64,000 nucleotides of DNA from Megasphaera stantonii (GCF_003367905.1 NZ_CP029462.1:1116001-1180000); one strand, 5' to 3'; counted from the first letter of the stretch, positions 34,752 to 45,430 are shown. Program-made: numbers and translations. Notes: generated by a model not told the origin, from the letters alone.

Positions 34752-36044
34752 TTATTTCCCGAAAGCCCTTTCCACCCGTTTCAGCAATTCGGGAATATTC
34801 AGCCCCTGCGGGCACTTGGCCAGGCATTGGCCGCAGTTCGTACACGACGAAGCCGGGTCGCCGCGCTGGATCGGCGACATGGACGTCGTGTAGTCGAACA
34901 TGGCCCGCTTTAAATCCTTGTGGAGCAAATAGTTGTTGTACACGTAGGCAAAGATATAGCCGATGGCTACGTTTTCCGGACAGGGAATGCATTGATAACA
35001 GCCCGTGCAGTCGATATGACCCGGCGTTTCGCGGTAGGCCCGGATCGCCCGCCCCAGGGCTTCCCGTTCGTCCGGCGTCAGCATGTTGGGCTTGGCCTTC
35101 GCGGCATACTGCAGGTTCGCTTCTACGTCCTTCATAGAGCCCATTCCGCTGACGGCGACGCTGACTTCGGGAATATCCCACAGATAGTCCAAGGCCCACT
35201 CGTTGCCAGGCTTATGGATACCCGTCGAAGCCAGGGCCATTCGCATGGACTCGGGAAGATTCGCCAAAAAGCCCGTCCGCGCCGGCTTCATGACGGCCAG
35301 TCCCATGCCGTTTGCCGCCGCGTATTTCGGCCCCAATACGCCGGCCTCGTATTCATAGTCCAGATAATTGTGCTGAATAAGGCAGAAATCCCAGTCCGCC
35401 GCCTCGACGACTTCCTTAAACAGCTCCAGCCGGTCGTGGAAGGAAAATCCCATGAAGCGGATTTTTCCCTGAGCTTTCAGCTTTTCTATCTTTTCAATAA
35501 GGCCGAAGGGAATGACCTTTTCCTTCCAGCCGCGGTGCATGATCATGTGGATATGGTAAAAGTCGATGACGTCCGTGCCGATAGCCCGCCGCGATTCGTC
35601 AAACATCCTTTCGAAATCGTCAGGCGTCTCCATGATCCACCACGGCGACTTCGACGTGACGTATACCCGGTCGCGCCAGCCGTTGGACAGGGCCTTGCCT
35701 ACGGCCAGCTCGCTCTGTCCGCCCAGATACACCCGTCCCGTGTCGATGTAGTTGACGCCGCCGTCGATGGCCCGATGGACCATATCGACGGTCTGGTTCA
35801 TGTCGATGGTCTTGCCGTCGGCCAGCATGGGCAGGCGCAGCATGCCGAAGCCCAGGGCTGATACCTTGACGCCGGTCTGACCCATAGGCCGGTACTTCAT
35901 CTTAGGATTGTAATTTAATATGTCTTTGCCGTCTTCTGCAACGCTTTCCGTCTTTTCTTTTGCCAGGGCCGTCGGCCCCATGACCATGCCGGCGGCGACG
36001 GTCAGGGCCGCGCTTTTGAGAAAATCTCGTCGGTTCATCGCCAT
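34752..36044 (-). CDS. Tat-exported aldo/keto reductase with C-terminal ferredoxin domain
   Basis: A 430-residue protein. The N-terminus MAMNRRDFLKSAALTVAAG is a twin-arginine signal. An aldo/keto reductase domain follows (GFGMLRLP, DTGRVYLGGQSE, SKSPWW, HIHMIMH), and the C-terminus has two cysteine clusters, CTGCYQCIPCP and CTNCGQCLAKCP, as in ferredoxins with 4Fe-4S sites. Such fusions are annotated as aldo/keto reductases of unknown substrate. I chose ATG 36044, which the GGAGG inside the end of the upstream gene serves; the gap is four bases. It is coupled to the DUF6282 gene, also Tat-exported. Confidence 0.88.
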   Translation of the reverse strand: MAMNRRDFLKSAALTVAAGMVMGPTALAKEKTESVAEDGKDILNYNPKMKYRPMGQTGVKVSALGFGMLRLPMLADGKTIDMNQTVDMVHRAIDGGVNYIDTGRVYLGGQSELAVGKALSNGWRDRVYVTSKSPWWIMETPDDFERMFDESRRAIGTDVIDFYHIHMIMHRGWKEKVIPFGLIEKIEKLKAQGKIRFMGFSFHDRLELFKEVVEAADWDFCLIQHNYLDYEYEAGVLGPKYAAANGMGLAVMKPARTGFLANLPESMRMALASTGIHKPGNEWALDYLWDIPEVSVAVSGMGSMKDVEANLQYAAKAKPNMLTPDEREALGRAIRAYRETPGHIDCTGCYQCIPCPENVAIGYIFAYVYNNYLLHKDLKRAMFDYTTSMSPIQRGDPASSCTNCGQCLAKCPQGLNIPELLKRVERAFGK

Positions 36045-36048
36045 TTCC

Positions 36049-37044
36049 TTATCCCTCCAGTCCGAGTAAGTAGGCCGGATTCCGCCGCACCAGCGTATCG
36101 ACGACACGCTGGGACACGCCGCCGTCCAGCAGCTCGCCGATGCAGGCCCGCATCCCTTCCGACGGGTCGGGCATGTTCGCCTGGCCCATATCGGTAGAAA
36201 TAAAGCTCCGTTCCGGCGCGACGGAAACGTAATTCATAAAATCCCGGGCTGATTCCCGTTCATATTGGCTCATCGCCGTGCCGGCTCCCCACACGCGGGG
36301 CAGGTAGCACAGCTCGATATATGCGCCCAGATCGACGCAGCGCTTGATGTCATCGGCCGTCATGCGCCAAATCAGGGAATTGACATGGGTGACGACGAAT
36401 TTATGTACGCCCACTTCCTTGGCCTTGGCCGCCATGAGCAGGCTCTCCTGAGGCGACGAATGGCCCGTCGCAAAGATGATGTCGTGGTCGGCGCAGATTT
36501 CCATGACCTGCACGACCTCCGGCAGGACCTTGCCGTCCTGGACGACGGGAATCCCCTGTCCCGCGCGGCCTTCGACGGCGTTAGGATATACGGCGGCCAT
36601 CGTCGGCATCCAGATGCATTTGCAGCAGTGCCCTGTCGTTTCCACGGCCATCTTCGCCGCGTGGACGTTGATTTTGTCGCCGATGGCGTAATTCATGCAG
36701 AAGCTGCCGAACACTTCAAAATCCGGCAGGGACTGGCGGATGAGATAGGCCCGGTCGTGGCAGCTCCATTCGTTCGACTTGTACATGACGGCCCGATAGC
36801 CCAGCTTCTTGGCCTTGCAGGCGAAATCAAACTCATTGATGCACCGCTCCCGCACGTCCGGCGCGGCATGGATGTGGATGTCGCAGACTCCCTTCAATAA
36901 TTCGTCCGCAGCGCCCTTCTCTTCTTCCATCGCCGCCGCAGCCGACGGGATGCCGCCGGCTACATTGGCCATGACCATGGCGCCGCCGGCTAATCCGGCT
37001 TTTTTCAAAAACTCCCGCCGCGTATATGTGAATCCCTCACGCAT
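36049..37044 (-). CDS. Tat-exported DUF6282 (amidohydrolase-like) protein
   Basis: A 331-residue protein with the twin-arginine signal YTRREFLKKAGLAGGAMVMA. The mature part opens with CDIHIHAAPDVRERC, which resembles the HxH metal site of amidohydrolases; ATGHSSPQESL and VVTHVNS supply further possible metal ligands. It matches what is annotated as the DUF6282 family, whose function is not known. GAGGAGC precedes the ATG. Its partner, four bases downstream, is a Tat-exported aldo/keto reductase, so both probably work on one compound outside the inner membrane. Confidence 0.78.
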   Translation of the reverse strand: MREGFTYTRREFLKKAGLAGGAMVMANVAGGIPSAAAAMEEEKGAADELLKGVCDIHIHAAPDVRERCINEFDFACKAKKLGYRAVMYKSNEWSCHDRAYLIRQSLPDFEVFGSFCMNYAIGDKINVHAAKMAVETTGHCCKCIWMPTMAAVYPNAVEGRAGQGIPVVQDGKVLPEVVQVMEICADHDIIFATGHSSPQESLLMAAKAKEVGVHKFVVTHVNSLIWRMTADDIKRCVDLGAYIELCYLPRVWGAGTAMSQYERESARDFMNYVSVAPERSFISTDMGQANMPDPSEGMRACIGELLDGGVSQRVVDTLVRRNPAYLLGLEG

Positions 37045-37238
37045 AGCAAGCTCCTCCTCATTTTATTACATGTTAATACAAAACGTTATGTATATGGCAA
37101 GCAGTCGCCGTCCGGCGCCTTGCCTCTACCGATATTGTATCCCTTTCATGACAACGGGGCTAATGCTTGTTTCAAATAAAAAGAAATACGGCGCAAGCAT
37201 TTTTACAGATCGGCAAGGTTCCATCTGTCTGGCGCCAA

Positions 37239-37643
37239 TTAATTGTAGCTGGGCTGATGAAACAACGCTTCAAAGGCTTCCCGTTCGGCAACCCGGTCAT
37301 AATAGGCCGCTTCCTGCTCCGGCGAATCGAAGGCCCGTACGGCATGATACGACGCGTTTTCCGAAGCAGTCTGGTTGGTATATCGTTCTTCAAAGGCCTG
37401 TCTTGCCTGTTCCTGCTGGTAATGGGCAGCTTCCTGCTCCGGCGAGTCAAAAGCCGGTACGGCGTAATACGACGCGCATTCCGAAGCGGTCTGGTTAGTA
37501 TATCGTTCTTCAAAGGCCTGTCTTGCCCGTTCCTGTTGGTAATGGGCAGCTTCCTGTTCAGGTGAATCAAAGGCCGGCGCGGCGGCAAAGGCAGACGCGC
37601 TCATCAGGCATAATACGATAGCAGCCGTTACTTTTTTCATCAT
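37239..37643 (-). CDS. Small secreted protein with 40-residue tandem repeats
   Basis: A 134-residue protein with a signal peptide (about 22 residues, ending AFAAAP) and two and a half copies of a 40-residue unit that starts AFDSPEQEAAHYQQE and continues RARQAFEERYTNQTASE. The units differ in few positions, so the array is recent or kept uniform. Each is helical and charged, with aromatic residues in register. AAAGGAGAG precedes the ATG pair at 37643. I do not recognise a family. It stands alone on the minus strand. Confidence 0.7.
   Translation of the reverse strand: MMKKVTAAIVLCLMSASAFAAAPAFDSPEQEAAHYQQERARQAFEERYTNQTASECASYYAVPAFDSPEQEAAHYQQEQARQAFEERYTNQTASENASYHAVRAFDSPEQEAAYYDRVAEREAFEALFHQPSYN
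37335..37574. repeat. Two perfect-length 120-bp tandem repeats
   Basis: Units at 37455-37574 and 37335-37454 encode the 40-residue repeats of the secreted protein; a partial third unit continues to the end of the gene. The near-identity at DNA level allows copy-number change by slippage. Confidence 0.88.
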
Positions 37644-37874
37644 CGAATCTCTCTCCTTTAAATAAATAGTTAAGAAACTACACTAGCAATCCTAAAAATA
37701 AGTCTTTTAATTTTTTATTTCCTTTAGGATGACTTTAGTTTACACCCTGTTTCTTATTATGTCTAATGCCTATGTTTTATCGCTTAAAATACGATACGAG
37801 CATTTTTTATTGTCCCAAATTCACTCCGCTCCCACTGAGGTCATCGCCATGACCAAACAGCCAAAGGGCATAGA

Positions 37875-37916
37875 AATACCCCGACAGCTTGTCTTCACGC
37901 AATCTGTCGGGGTATT
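37875..37916. terminator. Hairpin terminator downstream of lysE
   Basis: AATACCCCGACA pairs with TGTCGGGGTATT around an 18-base loop. In the rest of the 294 bases between the repeat protein and the LysE gene I see no gene. Confidence 0.65.
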
Positions 37917-37937
37917 CCTCTGCTGCAGCATCCATGT

Positions 37938-38522
37938 CTACAGCCATATTTCTATGACGGAAAAGACGAGGAGAGCCGCCAATATCCAGTTTAAAAGGCG
38001 TTCATAGTTTTTAAAGAAACGGTCCAGCGCCGCGCCGGCTAAAGCCCAGACGACATTGGACGCCGCGCAGGCCAGGCACATGACGATTCCCAGGCCGACG
38101 ATGATGCCTTCGCTCGTATATACGGGCAGGAGAAACGACGTGTAGCCGATGAGCAGGAAGATCATGACCTTGACATTCGTAAAGTTCAGCAGCATGCCGG
38201 CCAGAAACCGTTTCCCCTTGTCGACGGCCTTGCCGCTGCCGCCGCCTGCCGACGGCGCGAACATCTTATAGGTCAAAAATAAGATATACGCCGAGCCAAC
38301 GGCCTTTAAGGGAATTTCTATCCACGGCAGGGCCGCCTGCAGCGAATGGATGAAGCCGTAAATGAGGCCATTCAAAATAAAAAAGCTGACGAACAACCCC
38401 CACAGCAGGGGCGCCGCGCCGCGAAAGCCGAGACGCCGGCTTTCGGACATGGCCATGAGGTTATTTGGCCCCGGCGTAAAGGCCATGACGAAGGTATACG
38501 ATAAAAATGCTAGCAGTTCCAT
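37938..38522 (-). CDS. LysE family exporter
   Basis: A 194-residue six-helix protein of the LysE/RhtB family. The start has FTPGPNNLMAMSESRRLGFRG, the family's signature for amino-acid or homoserine exporters, and a second helix pair follows. AAGGGGAG precedes the ATG. It lies 26 bases after the broken GNAT gene on the same strand. Substrate unknown; typical ones are basic or neutral amino acids. Confidence 0.9.
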   Translation of the reverse strand: MELLAFLSYTFVMAFTPGPNNLMAMSESRRLGFRGAAPLLWGLFVSFFILNGLIYGFIHSLQAALPWIEIPLKAVGSAYILFLTYKMFAPSAGGGSGKAVDKGKRFLAGMLLNFTNVKVMIFLLIGYTSFLLPVYTSEGIIVGLGIVMCLACAASNVVWALAGAALDRFFKNYERLLNWILAALLVFSVIEIWL

Positions 38523-38547
38523 AGGGCACTCCCCTTCTCGCGGCGTC

Positions 38548-39029
38548 TTACAGGCACTCCTTGACCATTTTTATTTCGTATACAGGGTCACCGTCAGGAC
38601 GCCATTCCGTATTTTTCACTCGTTCTGTAATATGAAATCCCAGGCATTCATACAAGCGTATCGCATCGGTCAGGGGCTCCGCCGACCAAAGCATGAGGCG
38701 GGTACAGCCCAGTTCCTTTGCCTTGTCTAACACTGTCTTCATCAAAGCCGATCCGACGCCGCAGCGCCGGTAGTCCGGCTCCACTAAAAACAGCCGAACC
38801 TGCCCTTCGCCGGCCTCGCCGCTCTGGCAAAGCATGACGCTGCCAATCAGCCTGCCGCCGCACTCGGCTACCCAAAGGGCTTCCCCCTCCTGCTGCGCGC
38901 CGGCAAACTCCACGGCGATCTTCGCGGCATACTCCGTAAAAGCCGGCCCCCAGCCGTATTCAGCCGGCAATGGGCGTCGGCGACGTACTGTTCTTCGCCG
39001 CGCCGATAGGGACGAACGATATACTTCAT
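38548..39029 (-). pseudogene. GNAT N-acetyltransferase with a frameshift
   Basis: The gene starts at the ATG 39027-39029 with AAAGGAGG and opens as MKYIVRPYRRGEEQYVADAH. The rest of the GNAT domain (LPAEYGWGPAF, VEPDYRRCGVGSALM with the acetyl-CoA loop, YECLGFH) continues in another frame from about 38970. A single missing base near 38970-38976 would join them. The second part alone lacks a ribosome site. Either the gene is decayed, or the frameshift is a sequencing error. The arrangement of the parts leaves no doubt about the GNAT fold. Confidence 0.75.
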
Positions 39030-39093
39030 ATTGCTATGGCCTCCTTTGCCTCTCTGTACTACAAGCATACCATACGATAGGTCAAAAAGAAAT

Positions 39094-39122
39094 TTGACAT
39101 TATTCATGCCCGGCCATAGAAT
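39094..39122 (+). promoter_or_regulatory. Promoter of the divergent LysR gene
   Basis: TTGACA (39094-39099) and TAGAAT (39117-39122) are separated by 17 bases. Confidence 0.75.
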
Positions 39123-39156
39123 GAAGTTATATCAGCAACCCGAAAGGATGAAATGT

Positions 39157-40077
39157 ATGACCTTGCAGCAATGTCGTTATATCATGGAAATCGAGAGGTG
39201 CCGTTCCCTCACGGAAGCGGCGAAACGCCTCTTCGTCACCCAGCCGAGCATTACGAAGGCCGTGCGCGAGCTGGAAAAAGAGTTGGGCATCACGATTTTA
39301 AAGCGGACGAACCGCGGCGTCGACTTTACGCCGGAAGGCAAAGAGCTGGCATCGTACGCCCGGCTCCTCGTCGAGCAGGCCGACGCCGTGCGCAGTCGTT
39401 TTACCGGCAAACACGAGCCGACGCCGCTGAAATTGACCATCGCCTCGCAGCATTACCACTTCGTCACGCCGGCCCTGGCCGCTTTGATCGGCGAGATGGC
39501 CGATCGTTCCTATGAAATCGCCCTGCGCGAAGGAAAGGGAACGGACGTCGTCGAGCAAGTCGGCTCCGGTGCGGCATCCGTCGGCATCTTGTGCGCCTCA
39601 TCCCTCAACCAGGCCGTACTGGAGCGCAAGCTGGCCGCCTATGGGCTGGTCTTCACGCAGCTGGCGACGCTGCCGGAGCACGTCATCCTCAGCAGACGCC
39701 ATCCCCTGTCGGCCTTTTCCACACTGCGCCCGGAACAGCTCGCGCCCTACCCCTATATCACCTTCCGCAAGGACGATACGCTTCTCGATATTACGGAAAG
39801 CTATTTCACCCTCCGCCGTGCGTCCCGCCAAATCTTCGTCGAAGACCGGGCGACGATGAACTACCTCATCGTCCATACGGATAGCTACTGCCTCGGCACG
39901 GGCTGCCTGAGCGAGGGCTTTATTCCGCCGGATATCGTCCCTGTCCCCCTGGACGTGCCGTGGAATCTCTGCGTCGGCTATCTGCAGCGGAAAGACGCCC
40001 TGCTGTCGGAAGAATGCCTGCAGTTTATCGGGGACCTGCGCCAGGCCCTGCAGGACTCGCTCCCCCTTCGGTCCTAA
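39157..40077 (+). CDS. LysR family transcriptional regulator (CysB/CynR-like)
   Basis: A 306-residue LysR protein with helix-turn-helix IMEIERCRSLTEAAKRLFVTQPS at residues 8-30 and an effector domain to the C-terminus. I chose ATG 39157, with GAAAGGATG at proper spacing; the frame extends upstream to 39031 without a ribosome site. It is divergent from the GNAT-lysE pair, so these may be its targets. The effector is not predictable. Confidence 0.9.
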   Translation: MTLQQCRYIMEIERCRSLTEAAKRLFVTQPSITKAVRELEKELGITILKRTNRGVDFTPEGKELASYARLLVEQADAVRSRFTGKHEPTPLKLTIASQHYHFVTPALAALIGEMADRSYEIALREGKGTDVVEQVGSGAASVGILCASSLNQAVLERKLAAYGLVFTQLATLPEHVILSRRHPLSAFSTLRPEQLAPYPYITFRKDDTLLDITESYFTLRRASRQIFVEDRATMNYLIVHTDSYCLGTGCLSEGFIPPDIVPVPLDVPWNLCVGYLQRKDALLSEECLQFIGDLRQALQDSLPLRS

Positions 40078-40106
40078 CGTACAGATCATCTGCGTATATT
40101 GCCTAC

Positions 40107-40140
40107 AACAAAGCCCCGGCTTCCGAGCGCCGGGGCTTGT
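40107..40140. terminator. Bidirectional terminator between lysR and ilvD
   Basis: ACAAAGCCCCGG pairs with CCGGGGCTTGT around a short loop; it lies between convergent genes. Confidence 0.82.
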
Positions 40141-40163
40141 CGTATATTCTGCAAAGAAAGGAA

Positions 40164-41816
40164 TTATTTCAATACGGCTCCCGTATTAGCCGACGTAACC
40201 AGTCGGGCGTAACGGGACAGGTAGCCCGTCTTGACCTTCGGTTCCGGCTGTTTCCAGGCCGCCTTGCGGGCCGCCAGCTCTTCGTCGCTGACCAGCAGCT
40301 CCAGCTTGCGGTTCGGGATGTCGATGGAAATCATATCGCCGTCTTCGATGAGCGCAATAGGTCCCCCTTCCATCGCTTCCGGAGAAATGTGCCCGATGCA
40401 CGCGCCCCGGCTGGCTCCGCTGAACCGGCCGTCCGTAATCAAGGCCACTTTCAGACCCATGCCTGTAATGACTGCCGTCGGGTTAAGCATTTCCCGCATC
40501 CCCGGGCCGCCCTTCGGCCCTTCGTAGCGGATGACCACGACGTTCCCTTCTTTAATGTCGCCGCCGATAATCGCCTTGATGGCTTCTTCTTCCGAGTCGT
40601 AACACTTGGCCGTGCCTTGGTAAACCAGCAAGTCCGGTTCGACGGCGCTTTCCTTGATGACCGCTCCGTCAGGAGCCAGGTTGCCAGAGAGGATAGCGAT
40701 GCCGCCGCGGTTCATGTAGGCGTTGTCTACGCTGTGGATGACGTCAGGCCGTTCGATATCCGCTTGGTCAATGCGCTCGCCTATGGTTCCCGTCACGGTC
40801 TTGGCCTCCGTATGGATGATGCCCAGCTTCGTCAATTCCTTCATGACGGCGCTGATGCCGCCGGCTTCGTTTAAATCCTGCATGTGGTACGTGCCTCCGG
40901 GGCTCATCTTGCAGATGTACGCCGCCTTGCGGCTGATTTCGTCGAACTTCTGCAGCGGCAGGTCAATGCCTGCTTCGTGAGCGATAGCCGGCAGGTGGAG
41001 CACCGTATTGGTCGAGCCGCCGATAGCCATGTCTACGGCGATGGCGTTTTCAAAGGATTCCATCGTCATGATATCCCGCGGGCAGATATTTTTCTTCACC
41101 AGCTCCATGACGACGGCGCCGGCCTTTTTCGCCAGCATGCGGCGGGCTCCGAAATAAGCCGCCGGAATGGTGCCGTTGCCGGGAAGGCCCATGCCCAGGA
41201 CTTCGGTCATGCAGTTCATCGTGTTGGCCGTGAAGATGCCGGCGCAGGAGCCGCAGCCCGGGCAGGCTTCGTGTTCCATCTGGTGCATTTCTTCCGGCGT
41301 CATCTGGCCCGATTCGACCTTGCCGGCCGCTTCGAACATGGTGCTGACGCTGATATCCTTTCCCTTATGGCGTCCGGCCAGCATGGGGCCGCCGCTGACG
41401 ACGACTGTCGGAATATTGATGCGTCCGGCAGCCATGAGCATGCCCGGCACGATTTTATCGCAGTTGGGGATCATGACCAGTCCGTCGAAGGCGTGGCCGT
41501 TGGCGACGGCTTCGATGGAGTCGCAGATGAGCTCGCGGCTGGCCAGCGGGTATTTCATGCCGTCGTGGCCCATGGCGATGCCGTCGCAGATGCCGATGGC
41601 CGGAAATTCGATAGGCGTACCGCCGGCGGCGGCGATGCCCAGCTTGACGGCTTCGGCGATGTCCCGCAGGTGCATGTGGCCGGGGATGATTTCGTTAAAG
41701 GCGTTGACCACGCCGATCAACGGCTTCTGCAAGTCTTCGTCGCTGTAGCCCATGGCGTGAAACAAGGTGCGGTGGGCCGTACGGGTGCTTCCTTTTTTTA
41801 CTACGTCGCTTCTCAT
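40164..41816 (-). CDS. ilvD: Dihydroxy-acid dehydratase
   Basis: A 550-residue iron-sulfur dehydratase of the IlvD/Edd family that makes 2-oxoisovalerate and 2-oxo-3-methylvalerate in valine, leucine and isoleucine synthesis. The cluster cysteines are in [12 protein letters not shown] and [27 protein letters not shown] and the C-terminal [11 protein letters not shown] are family motifs. It is the last gene of the ilvCBND operon, 29 bases after ilvN, with TATCCTTTCG-type spacing on the complementary strand. Expression depends on the isoleucine T-box far upstream. Confidence 0.97.
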   Translation of the reverse strand: MRSDVVKKGSTRTAHRTLFHAMGYSDEDLQKPLIGVVNAFNEIIPGHMHLRDIAEAVKLGIAAAGGTPIEFPAIGICDGIAMGHDGMKYPLASRELICDSIEAVANGHAFDGLVMIPNCDKIVPGMLMAAGRINIPTVVVSGGPMLAGRHKGKDISVSTMFEAAGKVESGQMTPEEMHQMEHEACPGCGSCAGIFTANTMNCMTEVLGMGLPGNGTIPAAYFGARRMLAKKAGAVVMELVKKNICPRDIMTMESFENAIAVDMAIGGSTNTVLHLPAIAHEAGIDLPLQKFDEISRKAAYICKMSPGGTYHMQDLNEAGGISAVMKELTKLGIIHTEAKTVTGTIGERIDQADIERPDVIHSVDNAYMNRGGIAILSGNLAPDGAVIKESAVEPDLLVYQGTAKCYDSEEEAIKAIIGGDIKEGNVVVIRYEGPKGGPGMREMLNPTAVITGMGLKVALITDGRFSGASRGACIGHISPEAMEGGPIALIEDGDMISIDIPNRKLELLVSDEELAARKAAWKQPEPKVKTGYLSRYARLVTSANTGAVLK

Positions 41817-41845
41817 ATCAACTATCCTTTCGTATATAGGGTATA

Positions 41846-42358
41846 TTATCTCATGCGCATCTGCTTGACGGGGATGACGCCGCGGGACAAGGAAATCTGC
41901 CCCGTCCTGGCGATTTCAATGACCTCGTAGTCGTCGAGCATCCGCAGCAGCGCCTCGATATGGTCTTCCCGTCCTGTCAGGCGGAAAATCAGGGAGTCGC
42001 GCTGTACGTCGACGACCTTGGCGTGGAACAAGTTGGCAATATTGGTCAGCTCGTCCCGCACAGCCGGCGTATCGCATTTTACCTTGACCATAGCCAGCTC
42101 GTAGCTGACGAGAGGCGCGTCGTCCAGATTGACGACCTTGATGACGTCGATGAGCTTGGCCAGCTGGTTGACGGCCTGATCGAGCTCCCAGCGGTTTTCG
42201 ACGGATACGACGATGTTGATGCGCGTCACGTCCGGCTCTTCCGTATAGCCGGCGTTGATGCATTCGATATTGATGGCCCGGCGGCTGATGAGGCCGGCCA
42301 CGTGGGTGAGTACGCCCGGTTTATTGTCGGCTAAAATAGCCAAGTGCTGTCTCATCAT
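41846..42358 (-). CDS. ilvN: Acetolactate synthase small (regulatory) subunit
   Basis: A 170-residue regulatory subunit. An N-terminal ACT domain ([22 protein letters not shown], residues 6-27) binds valine for feedback inhibition, and a C-terminal ACT-like domain follows ([16 protein letters not shown]). It overlaps the ilvB stop by an ATGA, so the subunits are made in coupled fashion. The length is that of IlvH/IlvN proteins of the longer type. Confidence 0.96.
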   Translation of the reverse strand: MMRQHLAILADNKPGVLTHVAGLISRRAINIECINAGYTEEPDVTRINIVVSVENRWELDQAVNQLAKLIDVIKVVNLDDAPLVSYELAMVKVKCDTPAVRDELTNIANLFHAKVVDVQRDSLIFRLTGREDHIEALLRMLDDYEVIEIARTGQISLSRGVIPVKQMRMR

Positions 42359-44052
42359 TGTGCTTCTCCTCTTAAGACCATTTCGTCCAGGCGCTTGCCG
42401 CCTGGTACCATGGGATATACGTTTTCATCGGCCGGAATGTAGACGTCCAGCAGCGCCGCCCCTTCGGCGGCAAAGAGCCAGTCCAGGCCCTGGGCCAGTT
42501 CTTCAGGCTTGCGGACAGTCCGCCCCGGCACGCCCATGGCTCCCGATACGGCCGTAATATCCGGGTTGTCAGCGATGACCGACTGGGAATAATGCTGGCC
42601 ATAAAACAGGCGCTGCCACTGGTTTACCATGCCGAGGACGCTGTTGTGCAGGACGATGACCTTGACGTCGACGCCGTACTTATGGAGCGTCGCAAATTCC
42701 TGGCAGTTCATCATGATGCTGCCGTCGCCGGTAAACAACAGAACCGTCGAGCCAGAGCATCCCAGCTTGGCCCCCATGGCCGCCGGCAAGCCGTAGCCCA
42801 TAGTCCCCAAGCCGCCGGAGGTAATGAAGTGACGAGGCTTGGAAATGTCGCAGAACTGGGCGGCCCACATCTGATGCTGGCCTACGTCGGTGACGACGAA
42901 GTCGTCTGCGCCCAAACGGCTGTTGACGGCTTCGAACAGCTTCTGCGGCGATACGGCATCGGGAAGATCCCGCGTCGCAAAGGGATGGGCCTCGTTCATA
43001 GCCAGGACCTCTTTCCGCCAGTCGGCAAACTGGGCGGCGAAATCGACATCGCTTTGCCGTACCTTTTCGGCGAACAGCGGCAGGGACCAGCGAAGGTCGC
43101 CGTTGACGCTGATGTCGGCATGAACGATCTTGTTGATTTCTACCTTGTCGATGTCGAAATGGACGATCTGGGCGTTGGGCGCAAAGTTTTCCACGTCACC
43201 TGTAATGCGGTCGTCAAACCGCGTGCCTACGGCGATGAGCAGGTCGCATTTCGTCACAGCCATGTTGGCGGCATACGAGCCGTGCATGCCTACCATGCCC
43301 AGATGGGCGTCGTACGAATCGGGTACGGCCCCCTTGCCCATGAGGGACGTAATAACCGGCACCTGCGTCTTCTGGACGACGTCCCACAGGGGAGCGGCCA
43401 TATCGGCGAGGATGATGCCGCCGCCCGTCAGAAGGACGGGACGTTTCGCCTGTTCCAGCGCCGCTACGGTACGGTCGATGTCGTAGGCCTGCCCCGTGTA
43501 TACGCCGCTGTAGCCCCGCAGCTCTACCGTTTCGGGATATTCATAGTCGAACTCGGCGTCGAATACGTCCTTGGCTACGTCGACGAGGACCGGGCCGGGC
43601 CGGCCCGTCGTGGCGATGTAAAAGGCTTCCCGCAGCACCCGGGGCAGATCCTTGACGTTCTTTACCAGGTAGTTGTGCTTCGTAATCGGCGTCGTAATCC
43701 CCGAAATGTCGGCTTCCTGGAAGGAGTCGCGACCGATAAGAGTCGTCGCGACCTGTCCGCTGATGACGACGAGAGGGATAGAGTCCATGTTGGCCGTCGC
43801 AATACCCGTGACCATGTTGCACACGCCGGGGCCCGACGTGGCGAAGCATACGCCCGCCTTGCCCGTCGCCCTGGCGTAGCCGTCGGCGGCGTGGACGGCG
43901 CCCTGTTCGTGGCCTGTTAAAATATGGGGAAATTTGGCTTTGTATAATTCATCGTACAAGGTCAGAACAGATCCGCCGGGATAGCCGAAGACGACTTGTA
44001 CTTGTTCACGTTTCAAGCTTTCGATGATCGCTTGTGCTCCGGTCATTTTCAT
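42355..44052 (-). CDS. ilvB: Acetolactate synthase large (catalytic) subunit
   Basis: A 565-residue thiamine-diphosphate enzyme that condenses pyruvate to acetolactate or pyruvate with 2-oxobutyrate. The glutamate that activates the cofactor is in GHEQGAVHAADGYARA; FTGDGSIMMNCQ is the diphosphate-magnesium motif; the early GYPGGSVLTLYDELY is typical. The frame also has a GTG at 44058, but ATG 44052 has the better spacing from AGAGGG. The gene lies between ilvC and ilvN; the ATGA overlap with ilvN is at 42355-42358. Confidence 0.97.
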   Translation of the reverse strand: MKMTGAQAIIESLKREQVQVVFGYPGGSVLTLYDELYKAKFPHILTGHEQGAVHAADGYARATGKAGVCFATSGPGVCNMVTGIATANMDSIPLVVISGQVATTLIGRDSFQEADISGITTPITKHNYLVKNVKDLPRVLREAFYIATTGRPGPVLVDVAKDVFDAEFDYEYPETVELRGYSGVYTGQAYDIDRTVAALEQAKRPVLLTGGGIILADMAAPLWDVVQKTQVPVITSLMGKGAVPDSYDAHLGMVGMHGSYAANMAVTKCDLLIAVGTRFDDRITGDVENFAPNAQIVHFDIDKVEINKIVHADISVNGDLRWSLPLFAEKVRQSDVDFAAQFADWRKEVLAMNEAHPFATRDLPDAVSPQKLFEAVNSRLGADDFVVTDVGQHQMWAAQFCDISKPRHFITSGGLGTMGYGLPAAMGAKLGCSGSTVLLFTGDGSIMMNCQEFATLHKYGVDVKVIVLHNSVLGMVNQWQRLFYGQHYSQSVIADNPDITAVSGAMGVPGRTVRKPEELAQGLDWLFAAEGAALLDVYIPADENVYPMVPGGKRLDEMVLRGEAQ

Positions 44053-44086
44053 AGGCACATACCCTCTTTTCTATGGATTGGAATGA

Positions 44087-45145
<1,059 letters not shown>

Positions 45146-45169
45146 TTAGAGAATACTGCAATAGGGAAA

Positions 45170-45430
45170 TAAAAAAATCCGTCCCTCACTGAGGGACGGA
45201 TTGAATTCCGCGATACCACCCTGATTCCCAAATCCATTACTGGACCCAGGCTCTCTACAACGTACCAACATACGCGTTTCCTATAACGTGGAAAAATCGT
45301 CAGCGCTTAATACGTACTTCAGCGCTCCTCTTCCGGGATGATTTTCACGGCCCTGCAATTACCGGCTCGCACCGCCCGCCGGCTCTCTGTGAATTGACTG
45401 AGGCAATTACTCTTTCCCATCATCAGATTT
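45170..45430 (-). promoter_or_regulatory. T-box riboswitch, specifier ATC (isoleucine)
   Basis: The leader of ilvCBND. Stem I opens with GATGATGGGAAAGAGTA near 45430; the right side of the specifier loop reads GAAA-ATC-A-TCCC, with the specifier at 45340-45342, matching the glyQS layout GAAA-GGC-A. The T-box AGGGTGGTATCGCGG is at 45208-45222, and the terminator AATCCGTCCCTC/GAGGGACGGATT with a long T run is at 45170-45203. Its UGGU fits the ACCA end of tRNA-Ile. Starvation for isoleucine should switch on the whole operon. Confidence 0.93.

Noticed and set aside
37335-37574. CRISPR-like array
   Set aside because: Units are 120 bases, directly adjacent and in frame within a secreted protein gene; there are no spacers and no cas genes.
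45300-45330. GAAGTA in the ilv leader as a valine specifier
   Set aside because: It lies after Stem I, inside an AGCGCT hairpin. The loop that aligns to glyQS gives ATC (isoleucine) at 45340-45342.
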